The notes beneath the pieces are model-generated. The model saw only the letters and a program-made list of their open reading frames with translations. It was not told the DNA's origin and did not search any database. Positions 16,916 through 25,779 of a stretch of DNA of 35,708 bases are shown here, piece after piece. The stretch is from Actinomadura hibisca NBRC 15177 (GTDB lineage Bacteria > Actinomycetota > Actinomycetes > Streptosporangiales > Streptosporangiaceae): contig NZ_BCRO01000116.1 in NCBI RefSeq assembly GCF_001552635.1, positions 1 through 35,708 on the forward strand, in the 5' to 3' direction. Position numbers and translations under genes: made by a program. Position 1 is the stretch's first letter. Every line of letters starts with the position of its first letter.

Positions 16916-19041
16916 CCGCTCGCCTCGCTGTGGGCGCGCCCTTCCTCCCGCATCGCGTAGGCGATGGCCTCGGGCAGCTCCCAGCCGTCGCCCTCGCCGA
17001 CGGCGCGCTCGTAGGAGCCGTCGCCCAGCGCGGCCCGCGCGATCCGCTCGCCCCGCTCGTGGAGCGCGAGGAACTGCGGCGCGCTGAGGCAGGGCGCGCC
17101 GATCACCGCCCACAGGCGCTCGGCCGCGCCGTGCAGCCGCGCGGCGCGCACCGCGTCGTGGCCGGCGGCGACGGCCGCCAGCGTCTCCAGGCACAGCGCG
17201 ATGCCCACCAGGTCGCGGAAGCGGGCCTTGACCTCCAGCGCCGCGCGCGCCAGCCGGGCGGCGCGCGCGCCGTCGCCCGCGTCCAGCCAGATCATCGACA
17301 GCAGCCAGTCCATGTAGGACCGCCACCACAACTCCCCGCTCTCGTGGCACAACGCGCGCGACCGCGTGGCCATCTCGACGGCCTGGTCGAGCGCACCGCA
17401 GGCGTTGAGCGCGAACGCCCGCATCCCCATCGCCATCACCGGCAGCACGTCGGCGGGCGGCAGCGGGCCGTGCAGCGCCTGCGCGACGCTCATCGCCTCG
17501 CCGCCGCGCTCGGCCTCGCCGCCCAGGGCCAGCGCCATCGCGTTGAACTGCACGGCGCAGGCCAGGTGGCGGCGGTCGCCGGTGCGGATCGCCAGCAGGC
17601 CCGCCTGCTCGGCGAACGCGGCGGCGGCCGCCAGGTCGCCCTGCCCGATCGCGAGGTAGGAGCACACCCACTGCGCCTTGGCGCGCGCCGGATCGTCGGG
17701 GGACGCGCGTTCCAGGGCGCGTTCGAGGTAGCGGCGGCCCTCCCGCATGGAGCCGGACGCGATCCAGAACGTCCACAACGCCGCCGCCGTCTCCAGGCAC
17801 TCGCCCGCCGCGTCCGGGTCGGACAGGCAGTGGTCCAGCGCGGCGCGCACGTTGGGGTGCTCGCTGATCAGCCGCTGGTACCAGGCGAGCTGGCCGGAGC
17901 CGTACCACTCGTTCTCGCAGCGCAGCGCCAGGTCGCGGTAGTGGTCGCAGTGCCGCCGCCGCAGGGTGCGCTCCTCCCCCAGCGAGGCCAGCCACCCCGC
18001 GCCGTACTCGCGGACGGTGTCCAGCAGGCGGAACCGGATGCGGTCCCCGTCGGTGCAGGTCAGCAGGATCGACTTGTCCACCAGGCCGGCCAGCAGCTCG
18101 GCCACCCCGGCGGGCGGCAGCCGCTCGTCGGTGCAGACGGCCTCGGCGGCGTCGAGGTCGAGGCTGCCGGTGAACACCGACAGCCGCGCCCACAACAACC
18201 GCTCGCCGGGCGTGCACAACTCGTGGCTCCACCCGATCGCGGTACGCAGCGTCTGGTGGCGCGGCAACGCCGCGTGCGCCGTGCCGAGCAGGGAGAAGCG
18301 GTCCTCCAGACGGGTGAGGATGTCGGCCGCCGTCATCGAGCGCAACCGGACGGCGGCGAGTTCCAGCGCGAGGGGGATGCCGTCGAGGCTGCGGCACAGC
18401 CGCACGACCGTCTCCTCCTCGTGCGCGCCCAGGACGAAACCGGGGACGGCGTCGGCCGCGCGGGCCAGGAACAGCGCCACCGCCTCGTTGCCCGACGCGC
18501 GCAGGCCCGGCCCGCCGGGGCGGTCGGGCCGGTCGGGCAGATCGGGCACGGGCAGGGGCGGCACGGTGATGCGCCGCTCGCCGGGGACGCTCAGCGCCTG
18601 CCGCCCGGTGACCAGGACCGCCAGCTCCGGCGCGGCCTGCAACAGCACCCTGACCAGGTCGGCGACGGCGGGGCGCAGGTGCTCGCACCCGTCCAGCACC
18701 AGCAGCGCCCGCCGGTCCGCCAGGTACTCGGCCAGCACGTCGGTCTGCGGCCGTACCGTCTGGTCGGCCAGCCCCAGCACCGCGCCGATGGTGTGCGGGA
18801 GCAGGGCGCCGTCGCGCAGCGCGCCCAACTCCACCAGCCAGACGCCGCCGGGGTAGGCGGGCCGCGCGTTCCAGGCGGCGCGCAGCGCGATGCGGCTCTT
18901 GCCCACACCGCCGACGCCGGTCAACGTCACCAGCCGCGACGCCTTCAGCGACGTCGAGACCTGCGCCAGCTCCCGGGCCCGGCCCACCAGCGCGTTGGGC
19001 TCGGCGGGCAACCGGCCGGGGACCGGCCCGTGCTCGGTCAT
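16912..19041 (-). CDS. STAND ATPase with TPR-like repeats, copy B (no HTH)
   Basis: 709 residues from the ATG at 19041, chosen because GAGGAGG lies 4-5 nt upstream; the frame is open further upstream without support. The architecture is the same as copy A: NALVGR, Walker A GVGGVGKS (42-49), Walker B LLVLDGCEHL, GIPLALELAA, VREYGAGWL and a C-terminal helical repeat region with many Ala/Arg-rich helices. It ends AIAYAMREEGRAHSEASG, again without a LuxR DNA-binding domain. It follows the phosphatase gene by 43 bp and overlaps copy A by 4 nt, so phosphatase, B and A form one operon. The pair may form a hetero-oligomer (inference). Confidence 0.85.
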   Translation of the reverse strand: MTEHGPVPGRLPAEPNALVGRARELAQVSTSLKASRLVTLTGVGGVGKSRIALRAAWNARPAYPGGVWLVELGALRDGALLPHTIGAVLGLADQTVRPQTDVLAEYLADRRALLVLDGCEHLRPAVADLVRVLLQAAPELAVLVTGRQALSVPGERRITVPPLPVPDLPDRPDRPGGPGLRASGNEAVALFLARAADAVPGFVLGAHEEETVVRLCRSLDGIPLALELAAVRLRSMTAADILTRLEDRFSLLGTAHAALPRHQTLRTAIGWSHELCTPGERLLWARLSVFTGSLDLDAAEAVCTDERLPPAGVAELLAGLVDKSILLTCTDGDRIRFRLLDTVREYGAGWLASLGEERTLRRRHCDHYRDLALRCENEWYGSGQLAWYQRLISEHPNVRAALDHCLSDPDAAGECLETAAALWTFWIASGSMREGRRYLERALERASPDDPARAKAQWVCSYLAIGQGDLAAAAAFAEQAGLLAIRTGDRRHLACAVQFNAMALALGGEAERGGEAMSVAQALHGPLPPADVLPVMAMGMRAFALNACGALDQAVEMATRSRALCHESGELWWRSYMDWLLSMIWLDAGDGARAARLARAALEVKARFRDLVGIALCLETLAAVAAGHDAVRAARLHGAAERLWAVIGAPCLSAPQFLALHERGERIARAALGDGSYERAVGEGDGWELPEAIAYAMREEGRAHSEASG

Positions 19042-19084
19042 GGACCTCCTCGCGGCGACTGCCGTGCGCACCCCCTCCTCGTGT

Positions 19085-20425
19085 CTACAGCCCCGGACGC
19101 GATTCGTCACCCGTTCGCGCGATCTCGCCGCCGTGGCCGCGCGGCAGGGGCACGTCCACCCCCTCGAACCTCAGCAGCAGCAGGGCCGCGTCGTCGTGGT
19201 GGCTGCCGGCCGCGAACGTGCGGAGATCGGCGACGAGCAGGTCGAGGAGGTCGAGCAGATCGTCGGGGCGGCCCGGCGGGGTGCGGGAGACGCCGCGGGA
19301 GGATCCGTTCGCCCAGCCGTTGGCCGTACCGGCCGCCGCCCGGCCGTCGGCCGGGCGGGCGCCCGGGGCGTCGGCCCCGCCGTTCGCCTGCCCCTTCGGC
19401 CGGCCGTTCGCCGTCTTGTACGCCGCCCCGTTCCCGGTCGCGCGGTCGAGCGCGGCGGCGCGTTCGGCGAGCGGGTAGAACCGGCCGTCGGCCTTCGCCC
19501 GCGCCTCGGTGACGCCGTCGGTGTAGAGCAGCAGCCGGTCGCCGGGGCCCAGCGTCAGCACGTTGGAGGTGTGGCCGCCCTCGACCATGCCCAGCAGGCC
19601 CAGCGGCGGGTCGGGCGGCAGCGCGTCGGCGAAGGCGACCCGCCCGCCCGACAACACCAGCGGCGGCGGGTGCCCGCAGTTGATCAGCTCGGCGGTGCCG
19701 CCGGACTCGGGGATCTCCACCAGCAGCGCGGTGACGAAGCCCTCCTCGCGGTCCTCCTCCCGGCCGTGCCCGGCCAGGTAGGCGTCCAGCCGCCGCGCCG
19801 TCCCCGCCAGCGTGGGCTCCAGGTGGGCGAGCTCGCGGAACGCGCCGAGCACGTCGGTGGCCTTCTCGACCGCGGCCAGCCCCTTGCCCATCACGTCCCC
19901 GAGGATCACGCGGACGCCGAAGGGGGTGTCGACCACGTCGTACAGGTCGCCGCCGACCTGGGCCTGCGGGGCGGCGGCCAGGTAGCTGACCTGGGCGCGC
20001 ACCGGGCCGAGCCGGTGCGGCACCGGCCGCAGCACCGCGCGCTGCATGGTCTCGGCGACCGCGCGCAGGGCGGCGTGCACGGTGTCGGCGTGGGTGCGGC
20101 GGTGGGCGGCGAGCGCCAGCATCGCGGTGACCCACACGATGCCGCCGGGGACGGTCACCGCGACCACCGGGGTGTAGGGCCACTGCTGGAACGCCAGCGG
20201 GACCGCGCAGGCCAGCGTGACGCCGCCGACCAGCATCGTGCACACGGGGCAGCAGGGGCGCAGCACGGTGATCGTGGGCACCGCGATGAGCAGGGCCATG
20301 CTGCTGTAGGGAGCGGGTAGGGCCTGCTCGGCGCCGACCGTTCCGACCAGCAGGGCGCCGAGCACGGTCATGGTGACCAGCCCCAGCCTGCTCTCGGCGT
20401 GGTGCGGATGATGCGACCGGAGCAT
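19085..20425 (-). CDS. Membrane PP2C/SpoIIE-type serine phosphatase
   Basis: 446 residues from ATG. Four or so hydrophobic segments (about 15-100) anchor it in the membrane. A PP2C domain follows with GGDLYDVV, LGDVMGKGLAAV, INCGHPPPLVL and LLLYTDGVTEAR, the metal-binding aspartates being in GGD, GD and YTDG. HHDDAALLLLR is the last motif. Between YTDGVTEAR and HHDDA there is a low-complexity insert of about 60 residues rich in Gly, Ala and Asn (NGRPKGQANGG). The family (RsbU/SpoIIE) dephosphorylates anti-sigma antagonist proteins or other partners. No anti-sigma or STAS gene is nearby, so the likely partners are the two STAND proteins encoded just downstream (inference). Confidence 0.88.
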   Translation of the reverse strand: MLRSHHPHHAESRLGLVTMTVLGALLVGTVGAEQALPAPYSSMALLIAVPTITVLRPCCPVCTMLVGGVTLACAVPLAFQQWPYTPVVAVTVPGGIVWVTAMLALAAHRRTHADTVHAALRAVAETMQRAVLRPVPHRLGPVRAQVSYLAAAPQAQVGGDLYDVVDTPFGVRVILGDVMGKGLAAVEKATDVLGAFRELAHLEPTLAGTARRLDAYLAGHGREEDREEGFVTALLVEIPESGGTAELINCGHPPPLVLSGGRVAFADALPPDPPLGLLGMVEGGHTSNVLTLGPGDRLLLYTDGVTEARAKADGRFYPLAERAAALDRATGNGAAYKTANGRPKGQANGGADAPGARPADGRAAAGTANGWANGSSRGVSRTPPGRPDDLLDLLDLLVADLRTFAAGSHHDDAALLLLRFEGVDVPLPRGHGGEIARTGDESRPGL

Positions 20426-20477
20426 GGGGGGCCGCCGTTCGTCAGGACGCAGGGTCCAGCCTCGATGACAGTGGCCG

Positions 20478-20483
20478 ATTGTA
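20478..20483 (-). promoter_or_regulatory. Candidate -10 box for the phosphatase operon
   Basis: Read on the minus strand the sequence is TACAAT, close to the consensus -10, in the 174-bp gap upstream of the phosphatase gene. A CTTCAA about 16 nt upstream is a weak -35 candidate and overlaps a small palindrome (CGCTTGAAGCG). This suggests the phosphatase operon has its own promoter, separate from the kinase cassette. Confidence 0.3.
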
Positions 20484-20599
20484 GTCGCGCGGCCACCGCT
20501 TGAAGCGCGGACGGCGAAAAACGCTTGGGAACGCCGGACGGGGCGGCTCGCGGGCCCGGTCCGGCGGGCGTCCGGGGCTCGTCGGTGGCTCGTCCGGGG

Positions 20600-21922
20600 C
20601 TATCCGGCGCGGTCGCAGGGGGCGGTCAGGCGGTACTCCTTGGCCGTGGAGCCGGTGTAGAAGTCGGTCAGCGGGCGCAGGCCGGTGTACTGCCCCTTGT
20701 CGGCGCTCTCGATCACCGTCTGGCGGAACGCGGCGGTGTCGGGCGTGCCGGAGAAGTCGCCGGCGTTGGAGGGCATGATGCCCTCGTAGTCCACGAAGGT
20801 CGTCTGCCGGACGGCCTCGTACAGGCCCTCGCGGGTGAGGTTGCCGTTGGCGGCGGCGCGCTGGAGGGCGGCCTTGAGCGGGTAGGAGAGCGTCCAGCCG
20901 GTGGTGAAGGTGTCGTCGGGCTCCGCGCGGCCGAGCGCGCGGCGCAGCGCGGCCTGGCCGGGCGAGTCGGCGGCGAAGGGCTTCCACAGCCCCAGGAAGG
21001 TGAAGTGCTTCTCCAGCGCCGGGCCCGCCGGGGACTTCAGGAGCGCCCCGACGTAGGTCGGCGCCTGGCCGTAGAAGCGGCCGCGGAAACCGGCGGCGAC
21101 GGTCTTGCCGACGATGGCGGCGGTCTCGGCGGGGCCGGTGGCCAGCAGCACCGCGTCGGGCTTGCGGGCCAGGATGGCGGCGACGGCCCGGTCTTGCGCC
21201 TCGGCGCCCTGCGGCGTCTGGACGGCCTTGAAGCGCACGTTCTGGGCGCGGGCGGCGGCGCGGGCCCCGGCGGCGCTGTCGTCGCCGTACTCGCCCTCGA
21301 AGTAGACGGCGAGGACGCTCCGGGCCCCGTGCCGCTCGACGGCGTAGTCCACGCCGTTCATCGCGTGGAAGCAGTAGGAGGCGCCCGACTCCAGGATCAC
21401 GTCGTCGAACTCGTAGCGGGACGGGAACGAGGCGGGCACCGCGATCATCTTGGCGGCGCGCAGGTCGCCCAGGATCGCCTCGGTGGTGGAGGCGCCCAGC
21501 GTCTGCGCCAGCGCCAGCACCCGGCCCTTGATCTCCTGGTAGGCGCGCTGGTGGGTGCGCACGTCGTAGTGGTTGTCGCGCACGTAGGTGGTGACGTCGA
21601 CGTCGTGGCCGCCGATGCCGCCCTGCCGGTTGACGCGGTCCCAGAAGGCGCGCTGGGCGCGGGTGATGGGGACGCCCAGCGTCTTGAACGGGCCGCTGCT
21701 GAGGTCGGAGATGGTGCCCAGGTAGATGCAGCCGTTGTCCTTGTTGACCGCGTTGGGGCACGGCTCGTCGGTGACGCCGGGCACCGCGCGGGCGTCGTCG
21801 TCGCCCCAGGGCGGGGTGCAGCCGGACGCGCCCGCGACCATCAGCAGGACCGCCGCCAGCAGGGCCGTCAGGCGGCGGGCGGGGCGGTCGGGGCGCACGG
21901 GGTCACAGCGCACGGAGACCAT
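20600..21922 (-). CDS. Periplasmic binding lipoprotein, branched-chain amino acid/amide type
   Basis: 440 residues from the ATG at 21922, supported by AAGGAAG about 6 nt upstream inside the end of the DUF742 gene. A lipoprotein signal peptide ends in VAGASGC, the cysteine at about 35 being the lipid anchor. The rest is a type I periplasmic binding fold of the LivJ/leucine-binding class (IYLGTISDLSSGPFK, two lobes, ATGPAETAAIVG). Such proteins feed ABC importers of amino acids, amides or urea, but no permease or ATPase gene is nearby. It is the third gene of the kinase-DUF742 cassette, overlapping DUF742 by 20 nt, so it may present a ligand to the sensor kinase (inference). Confidence 0.88.
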   Translation of the reverse strand: MVSVRCDPVRPDRPARRLTALLAAVLLMVAGASGCTPPWGDDDARAVPGVTDEPCPNAVNKDNGCIYLGTISDLSSGPFKTLGVPITRAQRAFWDRVNRQGGIGGHDVDVTTYVRDNHYDVRTHQRAYQEIKGRVLALAQTLGASTTEAILGDLRAAKMIAVPASFPSRYEFDDVILESGASYCFHAMNGVDYAVERHGARSVLAVYFEGEYGDDSAAGARAAARAQNVRFKAVQTPQGAEAQDRAVAAILARKPDAVLLATGPAETAAIVGKTVAAGFRGRFYGQAPTYVGALLKSPAGPALEKHFTFLGLWKPFAADSPGQAALRRALGRAEPDDTFTTGWTLSYPLKAALQRAAANGNLTREGLYEAVRQTTFVDYEGIMPSNAGDFSGTPDTAAFRQTVIESADKGQYTGLRPLTDFYTGSTAKEYRLTAPCDRAG

Positions 21923-22280
21923 CGATCACTTCCTTGAGTACACGCGCGTCGGGGCGGCGGACCGCGGCGGGCCGCTCCACCGACACCAGGCCGCGGTCGA
22001 GCAGGTCGCCGAGCAGGACGCGGACGACGCCGATCGGCAGGGACAGGTCCGAGGCCAGTTCGGCGACCGAGACCGGGGCCCGGCACAACTCCAGGATGCG
22101 CTCGTCCTCGCGGGCCAGCAGGCCGGGCGCGGCGGGTGGGCCGAGCGCGGCGACGACCGCGATGAGGTCGATGTCGAGGTCGCGGCGGGCGTGCCGGGCG
22201 CGGCCGCGCGCCACGGCGAAGGGGCGGACCACCGGTCCGGCGTCCTCGTCGACCCACAGCTCGTCCGGACCGCCGGTCAT
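21903..22280 (-). CDS. DUF742 protein (conservon CvnC-type)
   Basis: 125 residues from the ATG at 22280. DLDIDLIAVV, DERILELCRAPVSVAELASDL and LPIGVVRVLLGDLLDRGLV form the winged-helix-like core of DUF742, and it ends VLKEVIDGLRAL, typical for the family. In actinomycete conservons this protein is encoded with a NIT-type kinase (CvnA), a roadblock protein (CvnB) and a small GTPase (CvnD), and takes part in signalling at the membrane (established knowledge). Here the start overlaps the kinase stop (ATGA) and the next gene is a binding lipoprotein. No roadblock or GTPase gene is present. Confidence 0.92.
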   Translation of the reverse strand: MTGGPDELWVDEDAGPVVRPFAVARGRARHARRDLDIDLIAVVAALGPPAAPGLLAREDERILELCRAPVSVAELASDLSLPIGVVRVLLGDLLDRGLVSVERPAAVRRPDARVLKEVIDGLRAL

Positions 22281-24777
22281 CACTCGCCGCCGGGGGGTGC
22301 GGGCGGGGACGCGTCGCCGCCGGTGCGGTCGGGCCCGTCCTGCTCGGCGGCGGCGCGGCCGCGCTGCCAGCCGCGCTGCAGGGTGCCGATGAGGCGGGCG
22401 GCGTCCTCGGGGGAACGGGCGGCGGCGGGGGCGTCGGCGGGGCGGCCGGGCCAGGAGGCGCGGTCGCGGAGCTGGGGCGCGAGGCTGGCCTGGCGGCGGC
22501 GGGTGGGGAGCGGGGGCGCGCCGGGGGTGGTGCGGGGGTGCTCGCCGCTGTCGGTGGGCGGGCCGACGGGCGCGCCCAGCGGGATGGGGCCGGTGGCCTC
22601 GGTGGGCGAGGGCAGGGGGCCGGCGGGCGCAGGCAGGGGGCCGGTGCTCGTGGGGGCGGGCAGGGGGCCGGGTTCGGTGGGCGCGGGCAGCGGGCCCCGC
22701 CTGCCGAACGGGGGCAGCGGGCCCGGTTCGGCGGGCGCGTCCACGGCGTTGGGCGCGGTGGGCTTTCCGAGGAGGTCCTCGCCGGTGGTCAGTTCCTGGG
22801 CGGGCACCAGGCGCGACTGCGGCGGGTCCACGACCAGGTCCTGCGGCAGCAGCACGATCGCGGTGACGCCCCCGTACGGGGACGGGCGCAGCGTCACCGA
22901 GACGCCGTGCCGGGCCGCCAGCCGGGCGACCACGAACAGGCCGAGCCGCGAGGTGTCGCCGAGGTCGGGTTCGGCGGCGGTGGCCAGGCGCTGGTTGCAC
23001 TCGGCGAGGGTCTCCGACGACATGCCGAGCCCGCGGTCCTCGATCTCGATCGCGAAGCCGCGGCCGACCGGGCCGCCGGTGACCCGGATCAGGGTGGTGG
23101 GCGGGGAGAACGCGGCGGCGTTCTCGACCAGCTCGGCCAGCAGGTGGATGGTGTCGGCGACGGCGGGGCCGTGCAGCGCGGCCGGGCCCATCGGCACGAC
23201 CTCGACGCGGGTGTAGTCCTCGATCTCGGCGGCGGCGGCGCGCGCCACGTCCATGAGCCGGACGGGGTTGCGCCAGGTGCGCCCGGCGGCGCGGCCCGAC
23301 AGCACGACCAGGCCCTCGGCGTGCCGCCGCATGCGGGTGGCGAGGTGGTCCAGCGCGAACAGCGCCTCCAGCTCGTCGGCGCGGTCGGCGCGGCGCTGCA
23401 TGGCCTCCAGCATCGACAGCAGGCGTTGCAGCAGGGACTGGTTGCGGCGGGCGAGGGTGACGACGACGTCGTTGAGGCGGCGGTGCGCGGCGGCCTCGCG
23501 GGTGGAGGCGCAGATGACGGCGCGGCGGGCCTCGTCGAACGCCTCGTCGATGCGGCTGATCTCGGTGACGGTGAACTCGGACGTGTGCTCGGCGGCGGCG
23601 GCGGGCGCGGTGGCCGGGGCGCCGTCGGGCCGCTCGGCCGGGCCGGCGGCGGGGCCGGGGGCCGCCAGGTCCGCGATCGGCTCCCCCGGCGGGCCGCCTC
23701 GCTGATCGCGGGCAGCCGGTCGCGGGCGAACACGGTCACGGTGTCGGCCATGGTGCGGCTCTCGCGGATCAGGCGGCGGCTCACCCGGACCGCCACCACG
23801 ATCGCGGCCACGACCGCCAGCAGCCCGAGCCCGCCGGTCACCGCGAGCCGGGCCAGGAACGTTCCGGCGGCGTCCTCGGCGCGGTGCGCGGTGGTGGCGC
23901 GGATGCCGGTGGACAGGCCCGACAGCTGCCAGCCCAGGGCCTCGGTGGCGGTGTGCCAGGCGCCGATGTCGACCGGCGGGCGGCCGCCGGTGGCGGGCCA
24001 GCGGGTGAGGCGGCCCTCCAGCGCCTGGAAGCGCTTGGACTCGGGCCCGGCGACGATCGCGCCGTAGCGGGCGAAGTCGTCCCGGGAGAGCGAGCGGGCG
24101 GCGTCGTCGTACAGGAAGCGGCGGGCCCCGGCCAGCTCGATGAGCTGGAGGCGCTCCTCCTCGGTCATGCGCCCGGCGGCGAGCGCGCCGGTGACCAGCG
24201 CGTCCTCGCGGGACAGGTGCTCGCGGGCGCGTTCCAGGGAGATCAGCAGCCGGGTGTCGCGCACCACGCGGCGGTCGTCGGAGGGCACGTCGTCGTAGAT
24301 GTCGGCGGCCAGGTCGACCAGCGCGGTGAAGCGGGTCAGCGCCTGGGCGCGGTCGAGCTTGCGCTGGTCCACGGCGGCGCGCAGGGTGGACAGCTCGCCG
24401 AGCGCGGCGGCGAGGCGGTTCATGCGCTCGCGGGTCTCCTCGCGGGTGGCGCCGCGGATGCCGCCGTCGGCGGCCGAGCGCTGGAAGGCGTCGCGGGCCT
24501 GGTCGGTCTTGGTGCGCTGGGCGTCGAACCCGGCGCGGCCGATGGTGGCGTCGTCGCCCAGGTGCGACAGCGACATGCGGCGCTCGTCCTGGAGCGCGGC
24601 GATGACCGCGTCGGTGGGCTGGGCGACCTTGACGGTGAAGGTCTGCGCGCGGGTCTGGCGGAGGGTGTCGGTGAGGGTGGTGGCGGCCGCGAAGACCCAC
24701 AGCGCCACCAGTGCCGTGATCGGGGGGACCAGCAGCAGGAACATCTTCGACTTGACGGAACGCGCCCGCCCCGTCAT
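22280..24777 (-). pseudogene. NIT-domain sensor histidine kinase (CvnA-type), 1-nt frameshift
   Basis: The N-terminal part (from ATG at 24777) has a membrane helix (about 10-35), an extracellular NIT-like sensor (ALQDERRMSLSHLGDD) and a second helix (about 290-315). It reads in one frame up to RLPAISEAARRG, and the kinase part (EPIADLAAP onward) reads in another. The kinase half has the H-box LFALDHLATRMRRHAE, the N-box ENAAAFSPP and the G-box EDRGLGMS, then a proline-rich tail with GPLPAPT repeats. The break lies at a C5 run (23683-23687); adding one base restores CGG GGG GAG and gives 832 residues. It is either a real loss of function or a sequencing error. The start has no ribosome binding site of its own but overlaps a 6-codon leader ORF. 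Confidence 0.85.
22600..22740. repeat. Proline-rich tandem repeat in the kinase tail
   Basis: Repeated units of about 24-30 nt encode GPLPAPT-like motifs in the C-terminal tail of the sensor kinase. Tails like this are common in conservon-type kinases and may be a docking region. The copies are imperfect. Confidence 0.5.
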
Positions 24778-24794
24778 CGGCGTGCCATGCCCAT
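24774..24794 (-). CDS. Possible 6-codon leader ORF coupled to the kinase start
   Basis: ATG GGC ATG GCA CGC CGA TGA has a GGGGG sequence 5 nt upstream, and its stop overlaps the ATG of the kinase gene (ATGA). The kinase start itself lacks a clear Shine-Dalgarno, so the kinase may depend on translation of this tiny ORF. It is seen directly in the sequence; its function is inferred. Confidence 0.35.
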   Translation of the reverse strand: MGMARR

Positions 24795-25020
24795 CTCGAC
24801 CCCCGGGAGAGTGCCGCGCTCCTGTTGTGTCAACGGCGAACGGTAGCGCGCGATGAGCTGGACTTTTAACAGCGTTTCTGCGCAATAAGCCCATTGTTAC
24901 TTTTGTGTTATTGATCCCCCCTGGGCCGCTCCCGTCCGGGCCGTCCCGGAAAGGCCGCGCGCTCTCGCGCATGGCCCTCCCGGGGCGACCCGGGTCCGTT
25001 TCGTGCAGCGGTCCAATCGG
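24795..25020. promoter_or_regulatory. Promoter region of the kinase cassette
   Basis: The gap between the methyltransferase stop and the kinase is unusually AT-rich from about 24850 to 24915. On the minus strand TTGACA occurs at 24828-24833, a perfect -35 sequence, but I see no good -10 at 17 nt. No gene or terminator hairpin is clear here. Confidence 0.35.
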
Positions 25021-25710
25021 TCAGCTAGGCCAGGGCGCGCCCTCCCGCAGGACGTCGTATCCGACGAACGTGAACATGCGCACGCCCGCCTCCAGCGCGA
25101 CGGGCCTGCCGGCGAAGCGGTGCACGCCCACGCCGTAGGCGCGCTCCCCCGGCGGCGCGATCCAGCACTGCTGGAACCCGTGCCGCCCGAACCAGCGGCG
25201 GATCCGCGGGGTGGGGTCCGGTGGCCGCCGGTTGCGCGTCCACACCACGTGGGCGCCCTCGGCGCACAGGCCGGGCAGCAGCGAGATCGTGCGGTGGATG
25301 TCGTCGTCGGTGATGTTGCCGAACACCCCGCACGCCAGCACCAGGTCGGCCGGGGCCGCGCCGAGGTAGGCGTCGGTGCGCGAGGCGTCGGCCGCCACGG
25401 CCTCGACGCCGGGCAGCCCCGCCGCCCGCGCCGCCTCGCGCGCCGCGCGCACGTTGGCCGGGTCGAGCTCGACCAGCCGGGCGCGCACGTCCCGGCCGCG
25501 CGGGTGGGCGGCCGCCGCGCCGATCAGGTCGCGGCCCTGCCCGGCGCAGAGGCTCACCACCCGGACCGGGCCGGGCGGCGCGGTGTCCAGCACCTCACCG
25601 ATGCGGGCGCGGACGGTGGCCAGCCGCCGCGCCAGGGCCGATCCGGGGTCGTCGTAGGCGTTGTGCCAGGCCGCCCAGTCGCGGGCGTCAAGCGTGCTCC
25701 GTCGCTCCAT
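25021..25710 (-). CDS. Class I SAM-dependent methyltransferase
   Basis: 229 residues from ATG. VVSLCAGQGRD (50-60) is motif I, binding S-adenosylmethionine; the acidic residue of motif II is in LVELDPAN, and DLVLACGVFGNI is the fourth motif region. The end (AGVRMFTFVGYD) is conserved in related actinobacterial methyltransferases. It should methylate a small molecule. The substrate is unknown. There is no clear ribosome binding site, and the gap to the oxidase gene is 69 bp on the same strand, so it may have its own promoter. Its neighbours give no metabolic context. Confidence 0.82.
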   Translation of the reverse strand: MERRSTLDARDWAAWHNAYDDPGSALARRLATVRARIGEVLDTAPPGPVRVVSLCAGQGRDLIGAAAAHPRGRDVRARLVELDPANVRAAREAARAAGLPGVEAVAADASRTDAYLGAAPADLVLACGVFGNITDDDIHRTISLLPGLCAEGAHVVWTRNRRPPDPTPRIRRWFGRHGFQQCWIAPPGERAYGVGVHRFAGRPVALEAGVRMFTFVGYDVLREGAPWPS

Positions 25711-25779
25711 GTGAAAACTTTATGACGGAGAGTGGTTGACTTTCGGGCCACTGTCCGGTGGGTCAGGTCGCGTGCCGGA

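Noticed and set aside
14807..18688. A single 1293-residue protein covering both STAND genes
   Set aside because: Its first half is a wrong-frame reading of copy B. Copy A starts at 16915 with a ribosome binding site and overlaps the real stop of copy B.
23600..23760. Programmed frameshift in the kinase gene
   Set aside because: There is no slippery heptamer with a downstream pseudoknot that I can see, and homopolymer loss or sequencing error is simpler.
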